DNA of 64,000 nucleotides from an uncultured Fibrobacter sp. (GCA_946413655.1 CAMKLO010000003.1:45024-109023); one strand, 5' to 3'; positions 16,740 through 25,660 are shown, counted from the first letter of the stretch. Numbers and translations: made by a program. Notes: generated by a model from the sequence alone, not told the origin.

Positions 16740-17270
16740 ATGAATGAAACAATCAAGACTTTGCTCAACCGCAGGAGCATCCGCAAATTCAAATCTGACG
16801 CCGTGAGCAAGGAGCTCATCGCACAAGTCGCCGAAGCGGGCATCTACGCTGCAAGCGGCATGGGCAAGCAGGCCGCCACCGTGGTCGCCATTACGAACAA
16901 AGAATTGCGCGACCGCATCTCCGAAATGAACCGCAAGATTGGCGGTTGGGACGAGGGTTTCGACCCGTTCTACGGCGCACCCGTAATTCTTCTCGTTCTC
17001 GCGAAAAAGGAAATTCCGACCTACCTGTACGATGGTTCACTTGCCATGGGCAACTTGATGAATGCCGCGTACAGCCTCGGGCTCGGCAGCATCTGGATTC
17101 ACCGCGCCAAGGAAGAAGTCGAAAGCGACGAGGGCAAGGAAATCCTCAAGTCGCTCGGCCTCAACGCAGACGAATGGGTGGGCATCGCTCACTGTGCTTT
17201 GGGTTACGCAGACTGCGAGCAGCCCGCAGCCCACCCCCGAAAGGAAGGCCGCGTCATCTGGGCGGAGTAA
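16740..17270 (+). CDS. Nitroreductase-family flavoprotein
   Basis: 176 residues. The N-terminal LLNRRSIRKFKSDAV (9-23) is the FMN-phosphate-binding signature, and a SLGLGSIWIHRAKEEVES segment (about 113-130) and GYADCEQPAAHPRKEGRV tail complete the family pattern. Members reduce nitro compounds, quinones or flavins with NAD(P)H; the physiological substrate is not evident. It is a single gene, not in an operon with its neighbours. Confidence 0.92.
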   Translation: MNETIKTLLNRRSIRKFKSDAVSKELIAQVAEAGIYAASGMGKQAATVVAITNKELRDRISEMNRKIGGWDEGFDPFYGAPVILLVLAKKEIPTYLYDGSLAMGNLMNAAYSLGLGSIWIHRAKEEVESDEGKEILKSLGLNADEWVGIAHCALGYADCEQPAAHPRKEGRVIWAE

Positions 17271-17380
17271 TTCAAGCAAATTAACTTTTAGAGCGGTTGC
17301 ATTTTTGCAGCAGCTTTTTTAGCCGGGGCGTTGCGGGCCGGCGACTGAGGGCCCGCTCGAAGGGGTAGCGGAAGCCGAAA

Positions 17381-17410
17381 GGAGATTCCCGGTCAAGCCG
17401 GGAATGACAT
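17381..17410. repeat. Small hairpin repeat, ATTCCCGG/TCAAG/CCGGGAAT type
   Basis: ATTCCCGG, loop TCAAG, then CCGGGAAT, flanked by GGAG and GACA. It is an 8-bp perfect stem. Related copies are at 17554, 31686 and 35190 in this window, with more divergent ones at 23718 and 27318. Confidence 0.65.
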
Positions 17411-17553
17411 TCGGCTGAAGCGAGGGGAAGGCTTTCCCCTTCCTACCCTATTTTCCAAGACTTCACTGGATCCTTCGACTTCGGCGCATTGCGCCTTCGC
17501 TCAGGATGACGCAATCGGCATATTTCATCCAGCATTTTCACAAATCACGAACA

Positions 17554-17602
17554 GGAGATTCCCGGTCATCCCCGTCAAGCGAGGACAGGCGCCGGGAATG
17601 AC
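17554..17602. repeat. Small hairpin repeat, longer-loop variant
   Basis: Same ends as the copy at 17381 (GGAGATTCCCGG and CCGGGAATGACA), but with a 26-base inner part (CATCCCCGTCAAGCGAGGAC) that contains a second CCCCGTCAAGCGAGG arm. This inner part recurs at 27328-27353. Confidence 0.6.
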
Positions 17603-17672
17603 AACTCTTGAACGGCAATTCATGCAAGCAAAGATTGTCGCCTTGCACACTATTTTCTAAATTTGGCGCATT

Positions 17673-20435
17673 ATGGAAATGGAAACTCGTTATAATCCGA
17701 AAATTGTAGAAGACCGTTGGCACGACCAATGGAACAAGAATAATGATTTTGCCCCGAGCGGAAAGGGCGAACCGTTCTCCGTCGTCATTCCGCCTCCGAA
17801 CGTTACGGGTGCTTTGCACCTCGGCCACGCTCTGAACGACACGTTGCAGGACATTCTCGTCCGCTATCGCCGCAAGACTGGCCGCGACACGCTCTGGATT
17901 CCGGGCACGGACCACGCCGGCATTGCCACGCAGGCTGTCGTCGAAAAGAGACTTTTCCAGGACGAACACAAGACACGCCACGACATTGGCCGCGACGCCC
18001 TCGTGGAACGCATTTGGAAGTGGAAGGACGAATACGAAGCCCGCATCACGAAGCAGCTCAAGAGCCTCGGCGTTAGCTGCGACTGGAGCCGTCAGCGCTT
18101 CACGCTGGACCCGGTTTGTGCAAAGGCTGTCCGCCACGCATTCTTCAACCTTTTCAAGAAAGGTCTTATCTACCGCGGCAAGCGTCTCGTGAACTGGGAC
18201 ACCAAGCTCCAGACAGCTGTGGCAGACGATGAAATTTATTACGAAACTGTGAAGGGTCACTTCTGGACGTTCAAGTATCCGTTGGCCGATGGCTCGGGAT
18301 TCATCCCGGTTTCGACGACTCGTCCGGAAACGATCATGGGCGATACGGCTCTCGCAGTGCACCCGAACGACGAACGCTACAAGCAGTTCATCGGCAAGAT
18401 GCTCAAGGTTCCGTTCGTGAACCGCGAAATTCCGGTGATTGCAGATGCCATTCTCGTGGATATGGAATTCGGTACGGGTTCCGTGAAGGTGACTCCGGCT
18501 CATGACCCGAACGACTACGCTACGGGCCTCCGCCACAAGCTCCCGATGATCAACATCATGAACGACGACGGCAGCTTCAACGAGAACGCCGGTCCGTTCC
18601 AGGGCATGAAGGGTCAGGCCGCACGCGACGCCGTGGTGAAGGGTCTCGAAGACCTCGGCCTCCTCATCAAGGTCGAAGACCACGAAATGCAGGTGGGCCA
18701 TTCCGACCGTAGCAAGACTGTAATTGAACCGTACTTGAGCGACCAGTGGTTCGTGAAGATGGACGTCCTCGCCGACAACGCCATGAAGGCTGTCACGAGC
18801 GGCGAAATCAAGATTATTCCGGAACGTTATGCCAACAAGTACCTCGACTGGCTCAAGGAAAAGCGCGACTGGTGCATTAGCCGTCAGCTTTGGTGGGGCC
18901 ACCGCATTCCTATTTGGCACGCCGACGAATCGACGACCGAAGAGGACTTGAGCAAGGCTTTCGCAGGCCGTAACGACATTTACTATTACAAGGCACAGAA
19001 CGGCATCTGGCTCATCTGCTCCGAAGAAGAAAACTTGAAGGAAGATGCAGTTGCCGGTCACAAGATTGTGCAGGAAGAAGACGTGCTCGACACGTGGTTC
19101 TCCAGTGGTCTCTGGCCGCACTCCACGATGGGCTGGCCGGAACAGACGGACACGCTCAAGAAGTACTATCCGACTTCTGTGCTCGTGACGAGCCGCGACA
19201 TCATTACGCTCTGGGTCGCCCGCATGGTGCTCTTCAGCCAGGAAAACATGGGCACGGTTCCGTTCCACACGGTGTACATCCACCCGAAGATTTTGGACGG
19301 CAATGGCATGACCATGAGCAAGTCCAAGGGCAATGGCGTGGACCCGATGGATATCGAAAAGAAGTACGGCACGGACGCTCTCCGCTTCGTGATGGCAAGT
19401 CTCTGCACCGACAACCAGGACGTTCGTCTCCCGGTGAAGAAGGAAAAGCAGGAAGACGGTTCCGTCATCAACACGAGCGAAAAGTTCGAAATTGGTCGTA
19501 ATTTCTCGAACAAGCTCTGGAACGCTTGCCGCTTCTTGTTCCCGCACTTGGAACAGGCTGGTGCACTTTCCAAGGACATTCTCCCGATGGACCCGGCACT
19601 ATTTGCTCTCGAAGACCGCTGGATTCTCTCTCGCTTGAACTCCACCATCCAGGACGCAACGAAGATGCTCGAAGAGTTCCACTTTGCTGAACTCGCCGGC
19701 TTCCTCTACCGCTTTGTGTGGGACGACGTTTGCTCCAGCTACTTGGAAATCAAGAAGGCCGTGATCAACAGCGAAACACTCACCGCCGAAAAGAAGAACG
19801 CTATGGCAATCCTCAGCCACGTGCTCCGCGGCGTGATTGACCTGTTGCATCCGGTGATGCCGTTCATCACGGAAGAACTGAACGCAACGCTTTTCCCGGG
19901 TTCTGAACGCGTGATCAACAGCGCATGGCCGAAGGCCGACACAAGCCTCATCGACGCAGGCATCGAAGCCGCATTCAACCAGGCATTCGCCGTGGTGGAA
20001 AGCGTTCGTGGCGTCCGCGGTCGTTACAACGTAAGCCCCGCTACCAAGCTCAAGGCTGTTGTGAGCGTCGATACCGCCGAAACCGAAGCAAGCGTGAAGG
20101 ACTGCCAGGCTATCATCACCGAACTCGGTGGACTTGAATCGTTCTCTGTAGCCGTGAAGGCCGCAAAGCCGAAGTTCAGCGCAAGCTCCGTGGTGCCGGG
20201 TGGCGAACTCTACATCCCGCTGGAAGGTATCCTTGACCCGGCTGCAGAAATTGCACGCCTCGAAAAGGAAATCGAAAAGGCCAAGGCTTTCGCCGCTTCT
20301 ATCGAGAAAAAACTTTCTAACCAAAAGTTTGTCTCAGGAGCACCGGAGGCCGTTGTCAATGCTGAACGTGTAAAGTTGGCTACTCAGCAGGATATCATCG
20401 CCAAAAACGAAGCGGCATTGAAAGAACTAAAGTAG
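17673..20435 (+). CDS. valS: Valyl-tRNA synthetase
   Basis: 920 residues, full length for bacterial ValRS. The class I HIGH signature is HLGH (49-52) within PPPNVTGALHLGHAL, and the KMSKS loop is MTMSKSKGN (about 544-552). The editing (CP1) domain includes STTRPETIMGDTAL. The anticodon-binding domain and C-terminal coiled coil (about 855-920, EIARLEKEIEKAKAF) are present. The enzyme charges tRNA-Val with valine. The final 13 residues, IIAKNEAALKELK, recur as a separate copy 100 bp after the stop codon (see the repeat at 20490). Confidence 0.98.
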   Translation: MEMETRYNPKIVEDRWHDQWNKNNDFAPSGKGEPFSVVIPPPNVTGALHLGHALNDTLQDILVRYRRKTGRDTLWIPGTDHAGIATQAVVEKRLFQDEHKTRHDIGRDALVERIWKWKDEYEARITKQLKSLGVSCDWSRQRFTLDPVCAKAVRHAFFNLFKKGLIYRGKRLVNWDTKLQTAVADDEIYYETVKGHFWTFKYPLADGSGFIPVSTTRPETIMGDTALAVHPNDERYKQFIGKMLKVPFVNREIPVIADAILVDMEFGTGSVKVTPAHDPNDYATGLRHKLPMINIMNDDGSFNENAGPFQGMKGQAARDAVVKGLEDLGLLIKVEDHEMQVGHSDRSKTVIEPYLSDQWFVKMDVLADNAMKAVTSGEIKIIPERYANKYLDWLKEKRDWCISRQLWWGHRIPIWHADESTTEEDLSKAFAGRNDIYYYKAQNGIWLICSEEENLKEDAVAGHKIVQEEDVLDTWFSSGLWPHSTMGWPEQTDTLKKYYPTSVLVTSRDIITLWVARMVLFSQENMGTVPFHTVYIHPKILDGNGMTMSKSKGNGVDPMDIEKKYGTDALRFVMASLCTDNQDVRLPVKKEKQEDGSVINTSEKFEIGRNFSNKLWNACRFLFPHLEQAGALSKDILPMDPALFALEDRWILSRLNSTIQDATKMLEEFHFAELAGFLYRFVWDDVCSSYLEIKKAVINSETLTAEKKNAMAILSHVLRGVIDLLHPVMPFITEELNATLFPGSERVINSAWPKADTSLIDAGIEAAFNQAFAVVESVRGVRGRYNVSPATKLKAVVSVDTAETEASVKDCQAIITELGGLESFSVAVKAAKPKFSASSVVPGGELYIPLEGILDPAAEIARLEKEIEKAKAFAASIEKKLSNQKFVSGAPEAVVNAERVKLATQQDIIAKNEAALKELK

Positions 20436-20489
20436 CTCTCCAATGACAAATGCGTAGGGCGAGAGTCGCGGGCAAATTTATTTGCACAT

Positions 20490-20574
20490 GACCGAGCCCA
20501 GCATTTGGTACTTGAGCGAAGCGAAAGTGCCCATCATTGCCAAAAACGAAGCCGCTCTGAAGGAACTGAAGTAG
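20490..20574 (+). repeat. 85-bp repeat carrying a second copy of the ValS C-terminal tail
   Basis: Starts GACCGAGCCCAGCATTTGGT and ends with codons for IIAKNEAALKELK and a stop. These last 14 codons encode exactly the native ValS ending at 20394-20435, with only synonymous differences. The ungapped second copy is at 23622-23706. The upstream part of the repeat (frame TEPSIWYLSEAKVP) does not match ValS. Both copies are followed by a CAAAACAGGC-type terminator. Confidence 0.75.
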
Positions 20575-20623
20575 TTCACGACGTTGCGAGGTCCCGCAAG
20601 GAACCGCGGCAATCCATTTCAAA

Positions 20624-20657
20624 ACAGGCAACTCCGTATGGAGCGCCTGTTTTTTTT
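20624..20657 (+). terminator. Rho-independent terminator after valS
   Basis: Stem ACAGGC..CTCC, loop GTAT, GGAG..GCCTGT, followed by eight T. The same type of hairpin follows the second repeat copy at 23791. Confidence 0.75.
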
Positions 20658-20834
20658 ATTCGAAACCTTGCGCAGCCCCCTCATACATGCGTTCTGTATC
20701 ATAAAGATCGTTTACAATACAGCACATACAAAATAATTCAATTATTCCATTTTTTTACTTCCCAAGCACATCCCCAAGCACCCCAAATTAGATATATTTA
20801 AAAGTATATTGCATAGATTAAAAGGAGGATTCTA

Positions 20835-22373
20835 ATGCAGTTAAAGAGTTGTGGATATTCACTATCAGCTATCGTTGCGTCATCATTTATGCTTTTCGCG
20901 TGTAGCGATTCCAACCCCAATACACCTTTTGCAAGTACCGCAGAAGCAAGTTCCTCAAGCGAAAGCCTTCCCATCTCAAGCAGCGATTTCCTTTCTAGCT
21001 CAGAAATTTCATCAAGTTCCAGCAGCGCGCAGTCATCGGCCACACAAGCAAAATTCCAAACATGGCATGGAACCGACAAAGCTCAGCGAATCAAAACTGG
21101 TTACGATGCAGGCACTGGTACATCTGGCTACTGGTACGAAGTCAACGACAATTCCGAAGGCGGTTTATCCAAAATAACTTGGGGAAACGCAACAACGGAA
21201 CAATGCAAGGGCGTCTGCGGGACAATCGTTCTTGATAAAGGAACCATGACCTACAATCCGTTTGTAGCCGTTGCATTCGATTTGGCAGGGAAAGACGCAC
21301 AAGGCGAACACATCGCTGTTGACGCAACAGACATGGGCGGTATTTGCATCACCTATACATCCGACTATCCCCCGATGCTCGAATTAGTTCTCGACGACAA
21401 ACAAGATTCATTATTCGCCATCGCCACGCCAAATGTAAGCCTCAGCAAAACAACAACGGCAAACGCATTCAATTTCAAATGGTCCGATTTTAAAATGCCC
21501 TCTTGGGCCACAAAATACAACAACATTTCCGGCGAAGAAGCTGCTAAGCAACTAGTTGGTATCAGATTCAAAGTTCAAGCCGCTTCAGGAACATCCAATT
21601 TTGATATTATAGAAGTCGGCAGTTATGGGAACTGTACCTATCCCCCACCACAAATTGAAGACCCAAAACCATATATCGACACAAATCCAAATTCCGATCC
21701 GAACCCGAATTTGCCCAAAACATCACCATTTGAAACTTGGTACGGCAACGAAGATTATTACACTTACCCCATCAATACCGGTTACGATGCAGGAACAGAA
21801 ACAGCCGGATACTGGTTCACCTATGGAGATGATGCAATTAACGGAGCGTCAAAGATATTATGGCCCATAGATGTATGCTACGAATATGAACCAGGCTGTT
21901 TTGATGTCGTCTTTTATTATTGCGAAGGCATTTGCGGAACAGCTAATTTCAGCAAAGGAAATATGACCGAAAGGAATCCGTTTGTCGGATTAGGTTTCAA
22001 CGTTGCCGGTGAAAAAAGTCAAACCGACAACACTCTTGTTTCAGCCGATGCATCAGCCATGGGCGGCGTATGCGTAACATACACTTCCGACAACGACATC
22101 GACCTTATATTAGGACTCGGCGAAATGGAGAAGGAATACGATTACAATCTTCCAACCAAAACACTCCCGAAGAGCAAAGACCTCATAACCAAGTATGTTC
22201 CGTGGGCCGATTTCAAGCAGCCAAGCGAAGGGAACGGCAAAAAGATTTCCGCTGAAGAAGCCGCAAAAATTCTTACCACGATTAAATTCGAAATAGAAGG
22301 AACGCAGGGGCAACAAGCCAATTTCAACATCAAATCTGTAGGGCCGTACAACGGCGGCAATTGCCATCCATAA
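20835..22373 (+). CDS. Lipoprotein with two tandem binding-like domains (paralogue A)
   Basis: 512 residues. A signal peptide ends in the lipobox LFAC (Cys23). A Ser-rich linker (about 35-75) follows, and then two copies of a domain of about 200 residues (about 72-268 and 295-512). Each copy starts with an (F)ETW(Y)G motif and a GYDAGT.T.GYW segment. Both contain CxGxCGTxxxxKGxxTxxPFVxxxFxxxG, MGG(I/V)CxTYxSD and W(S/A)DFKxPS, and end near a Tyr/Asn-Gly-Cys turn. The two Cys in each copy probably form a disulphide. The fold looks like a galactose-binding jelly-roll (CBM11/CIA30-like), inferred only. AAAGGAGG precedes the ATG. Confidence 0.8.
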   Translation: MQLKSCGYSLSAIVASSFMLFACSDSNPNTPFASTAEASSSSESLPISSSDFLSSSEISSSSSSAQSSATQAKFQTWHGTDKAQRIKTGYDAGTGTSGYWYEVNDNSEGGLSKITWGNATTEQCKGVCGTIVLDKGTMTYNPFVAVAFDLAGKDAQGEHIAVDATDMGGICITYTSDYPPMLELVLDDKQDSLFAIATPNVSLSKTTTANAFNFKWSDFKMPSWATKYNNISGEEAAKQLVGIRFKVQAASGTSNFDIIEVGSYGNCTYPPPQIEDPKPYIDTNPNSDPNPNLPKTSPFETWYGNEDYYTYPINTGYDAGTETAGYWFTYGDDAINGASKILWPIDVCYEYEPGCFDVVFYYCEGICGTANFSKGNMTERNPFVGLGFNVAGEKSQTDNTLVSADASAMGGVCVTYTSDNDIDLILGLGEMEKEYDYNLPTKTLPKSKDLITKYVPWADFKQPSEGNGKKISAEEAAKILTTIKFEIEGTQGQQANFNIKSVGPYNGGNCHP

Positions 22374-22724
22374 GTAACATTATACATTCGAAAAAAACTA
22401 GAGTTCCATCGCAGATGGGGCTCTTTTTTTTAAAAAAAGAGGAAATCAAGCATTTTTAAACTTTTGTAATATCTTTGACACAAAAAAAGTAATATTCGTA
22501 TTCTATACAGAACCCGTAGCGTATCATACAGATTACAAACAAAAGATTCCATATTATATATCAAAAATTCATGTATAATATAACAATTCAATGTATAATC
22601 GAAATTTTCTTGTATTACATATAAACTACAATACTATACACAAACAAACTAAACTGCAAAATCTTTTTGTTTTTTACCGATATATATTTTGATCATCAGA
22701 GAAACCATAACGGAGGATAAACTG
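22374..22724. other. AT-rich intergenic region before the broken lipoprotein gene
   Basis: No gene. After a terminator (22400-22428) it is strongly AT-rich, with GTATCATACAG, ATTCGTATTCTATAC and several ATGTATAAT-like stretches, and GGAGG at 22712-22716. Similar words occur in the leader at 23880-24090. Confidence 0.5.
22400..22428 (+). terminator. Terminator after lipoprotein paralogue A
   Basis: AGAG..CCATC, loop GCA, GATGG..CTCT, then eight T, 27 bp after the stop codon. Confidence 0.65.
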
Positions 22725-23585
22725 ATGAAGAGAACAAACAAATTCAAAAAAGCCTCTCTTTTAGGCATAGCAGCCGTATCGACAGTAATGACGGCTTGCG
22801 ATCTTAATGACATCATTTCTGCACAGGACCCTGTTCCAGGAAGTTCTGCATAACAGACAAGTTCATCTAGCCAACTTAAGCCGAATTCTTCTAGCAGCGC
22901 CATTCAGACTCCGCCAGCCGGCACATACACATTCGAGACTTGGCGCGGTACTGACAAAAACCAGAAAATCAACACCGGATTCGGCAATGGAACCGAGACT
23001 GAAGGCTACTGGTTCAGCTATGCTGATGATACCGATGGCGGCACATCAAGAGTCGCTTGGCCGGTACCTCTCGGCAACGAATATAGTATGGACGCAATGG
23101 ATCCGGTGATCGATTACTGCAACGGCCTTTGCGGTACAGCAGCATTGAGCAAGGGCTCGTTGACTTACAATCCGTTTGTAGGCGTAGGATTCAATCTCGG
23201 TGGCGAAACAAGCGCAACTGATTTCACGCCAATAGCAGTCGACGCTTCTAGCATGGGCGGTGTCTGCGTGTCGTACGCATCAGAGGCAGCAATTGCCCTC
23301 GAAATGGATCTCGGTGATGCAGTAAACTCAGCAATTGCCTACGCCAATCCTTACGCAGCCCTTCCGAAGAGCACCACAGGTTTAACAAAATTCATTCCTT
23401 GGTCCGATTTCAAGCAACCCACTTGGTACAAGGGCTCCACTAAAATCAACGGTGAACAAGCATCCAAAATGCTTTCCGCTCTCAGATTCAGACTGCAGGC
23501 CGTACCGGGCTCCTACGCTTTCAACATTCAGGCCATCGGTCCGTATAATGGCGGCACTTGTGGCAACGCTACATCTAATAACTAA
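22725..23585 (+). pseudogene. Lipoprotein paralogue B, broken by an in-frame stop
   Basis: The reading frame from ATG 22725 (GGAGG upstream) encodes a lipoprotein signal (lipobox VMTAC, Cys25). It stops at TAA 22851-22853, then continues in the same frame through a Ser-rich linker and one binding-like domain to 23585. One base change (for example TAA to CAA) would restore a 286-residue protein. The downstream domain has no signal sequence of its own, so an exported product is not expected unless the stop is read through. The last 180 bases of the gene are identical to paralogue C. Confidence 0.85.
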
Positions 23586-23620
23586 TCCAACAAACCACAT
23601 CCAACAAAAAGTCCCGCATA
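23400..23620 (+). repeat. 221-bp perfect duplicate, copy 1
   Basis: Identical at every base to 25440-25660. It covers the last about 185 coding bases of the lipoprotein gene, the stop codon and the 3-prime flank as far as the first arm of the terminator (GTCCCGCATA). Beyond 23620 the two diverge abruptly. Confidence 0.95.
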
Positions 23621-23621
23621 T

Positions 23622-23706
23622 AGGACCGAGCCCAGCATTTGGTACTTTCGCAAAGCGAAAGTACACATCATCGCGAAGAGCACAAAGGCTCTCGAAGAGC
23701 TGAAGT
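23622..23706 (+). repeat. 85-bp ValS-tail repeat, copy 2
   Basis: Aligns without gaps to 20490-20574. Its last codons read IIAKSTKALEELK and stop, and most single-base differences in the tail fall in third codon positions. It begins directly after the broken terminator arm of the 221-bp duplicate. Confidence 0.75.
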
Positions 23707-23790
23707 AAACTTCGCGGTTGTCATCCCGCCAGAGCCTGTGCTGAGCGCAGTCGAAGTAAGCGGGAATCGCCTTTTAAACATTCAAAACAG

Positions 23791-23816
23791 GCACTCCACG
23801 CGGAGTGCTTTTTTTT
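23791..23816 (+). terminator. Terminator downstream of the second ValS-tail repeat
   Basis: GCACTCC, loop ACGC, GGAGTGC, followed by eight T. It is preceded by CATTCAAAACAG as in the valS terminator. Confidence 0.75.
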
Positions 23817-23899
23817 GCACATTCTCGACGTCGCTTTTTTGAAAACAAAAATTTACATTCATTCATTTCGTTACACCATGTGTATTGTTTAGAAAAAAA

Positions 23900-23918
23900 G
23901 TATTGTATCATACAATAC
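23900..23918. promoter_or_regulatory. Perfect 9-bp palindrome in the leader of lipoprotein paralogue C
   Basis: GTATTGTAT, one C, then ATACAATAC. Related half-sites (GTATCATAC, TTTACAATAC, ATTCGTATTGTAT) occur in the leaders of paralogues A and B and downstream at about 23973. This could be a binding site for a regulator of the three lipoprotein genes. Confidence 0.45.
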
Positions 23919-24101
23919 AACATTTCTTATAGAAATACGTGATTCATTCGTATCATGTAAAAAAAATTTATTCGTATTGTATAAAGAACAAACATCATAC
24001 AAACTAATAATTCAAAATTTCGTTCTAAAAAATTTCGTTTTTCGCCCTTAATTTATTTATGTTTTAAGCATCAAACAGAATAAATACAGGAGGAAGTTCT
24101 G

Positions 24102-25625
24102 ATGACTAGAAACACAAAGAAAAAAATGTCAAGAAGGGCCATTTTGGCCGCTGTCACCACATCAATGCTTTTTACAGGTTGCGGCTATCTTGACAACATC
24201 TTGGACCCCCACAATCCTTCAAATGACAACCCAATACAAGTAAGTTCTTCCAGCAAAAACACGCCATCATCCTCATCCATAGAGAATCCATACACGCCTT
24301 TCGAGACATGGTATGGTTCAAATTTGGAAGAGCGAATCATGACCGGTTTCAGTACAGAGACCGAAACCTCGGGGTATTGGTACGAATTCGACGACTCTCC
24401 GGACGGTGGGCAATCAGGAATTGTCTGGCCTACGCTCAAAGGCAACGAATACAATCCAGAATCCCTGGAACCGATTATCCAAGAATGCAACGGCATTTGC
24501 GGAAAGGCAGTCCTTAACAAGGGTTCGTTGACGTACCAACCGTTTGTCGGAGTGGGTTTCGACTTGGCCGGTGAAACATCTGCTACGGACAATACTCCTG
24601 CTGCAGCGAATGCATCTAGCATGGGCGGCGTCTGCATCACATACGCATCTGATGTTGCTCCGGATCTTCAAATGAGTCTCGGTCAAGACGTTGATGCTCA
24701 AATCGATTTTGCACTTCCGACAGCAAGACTTCCCAAGAGCCCCACAGGCACAACAAAATTCATCCCATGGTCAAGTTTCAAACAACCCACTTGGTATAAA
24801 GGGAATATCAAATTCGATGGTGAAAAAGCAGCCAAGCAGCTTGTATCTCTCAAATTCTTGATCCAAGCAGCTGAGGGACAATACAACTTTAACATTTCGG
24901 CAATCGGTCCTCTTGATGGATGCTCGGGTTCAACGGATCCTGTAAATCCGCCGACACCGCCAACAGGCACATTCCAGACATGGTTTGGCTACAATGGCGA
25001 TTATCAAGTAATCACCGGCCATGATAACGGCACGGAAACTTCCGGTTACTGGTTCACCTACGATGACGAGATGGACGGCGGTCGTTCGACAATCGTATGG
25101 CCTGTTCTCATCGGCAACGAATACAACACAGATGCACTTGACCCGGTTATCGATTACTGTGGTGGTATTTGCGGCACAGCGTCTCTTGACAAGGGCAACT
25201 TGATGTACAACCCGTTTGTCGGCCTTGGTTTCTTAGTCGCAGGCGAAACATCCGCAACGGACATCACCCCGGCCACTACAGACGCATCTGACATGGGCGG
25301 CGTATGCATCACATACTCCTCCGAAATAGCCCCGGTTCTCGAAATGAGTTTGGGCGATGAAATGGACGCCACAATCGAATATGCCTTACCTGTAGCAGCA
25401 CTCCCGAAGAGCGTTGCCGGCACGACAAAATTCCTTAAATGGTCCGATTTCAAGCAACCCACTTGGTACAAGGGCTCCACTAAAATCAACGGTGAACAAG
25501 CATCCAAAATGCTTTCCGCTCTCAGATTCAGACTGCAGGCCGTACCGGGCTCCTACGCTTTCAACATTCAGGCCATCGGTCCGTATAATGGCGGCACTTG
25601 TGGCAACGCTACATCTAATAACTAA
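24102..25625 (+). CDS. Lipoprotein with two tandem binding-like domains (paralogue C)
   Basis: 507 residues. The lipobox is FTGC (Cys27), then a short Ser-rich linker (about 48-65). Two domains of about 200 residues follow (about 67-275 and 288-507), closely related to each other and to those of paralogues A and B (ETSGYW, NEYN...LDPVIDYC.GICG, SSFKQPTWYKG). It is the closest relative of the broken gene, with which it shares a perfectly identical 3-prime end. AGGAGG precedes the ATG. It is probably anchored in the outer membrane and faces out; the ligand is unknown, though polysaccharide is plausible. Confidence 0.8.
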   Translation: MTRNTKKKMSRRAILAAVTTSMLFTGCGYLDNILDPHNPSNDNPIQVSSSSKNTPSSSSIENPYTPFETWYGSNLEERIMTGFSTETETSGYWYEFDDSPDGGQSGIVWPTLKGNEYNPESLEPIIQECNGICGKAVLNKGSLTYQPFVGVGFDLAGETSATDNTPAAANASSMGGVCITYASDVAPDLQMSLGQDVDAQIDFALPTARLPKSPTGTTKFIPWSSFKQPTWYKGNIKFDGEKAAKQLVSLKFLIQAAEGQYNFNISAIGPLDGCSGSTDPVNPPTPPTGTFQTWFGYNGDYQVITGHDNGTETSGYWFTYDDEMDGGRSTIVWPVLIGNEYNTDALDPVIDYCGGICGTASLDKGNLMYNPFVGLGFLVAGETSATDITPATTDASDMGGVCITYSSEIAPVLEMSLGDEMDATIEYALPVAALPKSVAGTTKFLKWSDFKQPTWYKGSTKINGEQASKMLSALRFRLQAVPGSYAFNIQAIGPYNGGTCGNATSNN

Positions 25626-25660
25626 TCCAACAAACCACATCCAACAAAAAGTCCCGCATA
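25440..25660 (+). repeat. 221-bp perfect duplicate, copy 2
   Basis: Identical to 23400-23620. Here the terminator hairpin is complete, so this is likely the ancestral arrangement. Confidence 0.95.

Larger units (their letters stand above)
17271..17672. other. Intergenic region with three hairpin repeats (402 bp)
   Basis: No gene is visible. The region holds two copies of the ATTCCC/GGGAAT repeat (17381-17410 and 17554-17602) and one copy of a second repeat, GGATCCTTCGACTTCGGCGC to CAGGATGAC (17468-17510). They lie between the nitroreductase gene and valS. Their role may be as transcript 3-prime hairpins or as REP-like elements. Confidence 0.6.
20436..20834. other. valS downstream region: tail repeat, terminator, AT-rich leader
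   Basis: No gene. It holds the 85-bp ValS-tail repeat (20490-20574), a rho-independent terminator (20624-20657), then AT-rich DNA up to the lipoprotein gene with TGTATCATA and TTTACAATACAG motifs resembling those before the two paralogues downstream. Confidence 0.6.
23586..24101. other. Intergenic region with truncated terminator, ValS-tail repeat and dyads (516 bp)
   Basis: No gene. In order: a half terminator ending at 23620, the second 85-bp ValS-tail repeat (23622-23706), a CCCGC/GCGGG hairpin repeat (23718-23768), a terminator (23791-23816), and an AT-rich leader with a perfect 9-bp palindrome at 23900. Confidence 0.65.

Noticed and set aside
17538..19547. 669-codon open frame antisense to valS
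   Set aside because: It mirrors valS exactly, has no motif or ribosome site, and its composition follows the reverse of valS codons.
22440..24060. Possible CRISPR-like array in the AT-rich lipoprotein leaders
   Set aside because: Repeated words are short, irregularly spaced and palindromic, without a constant repeat-spacer period, and no cas genes are present.
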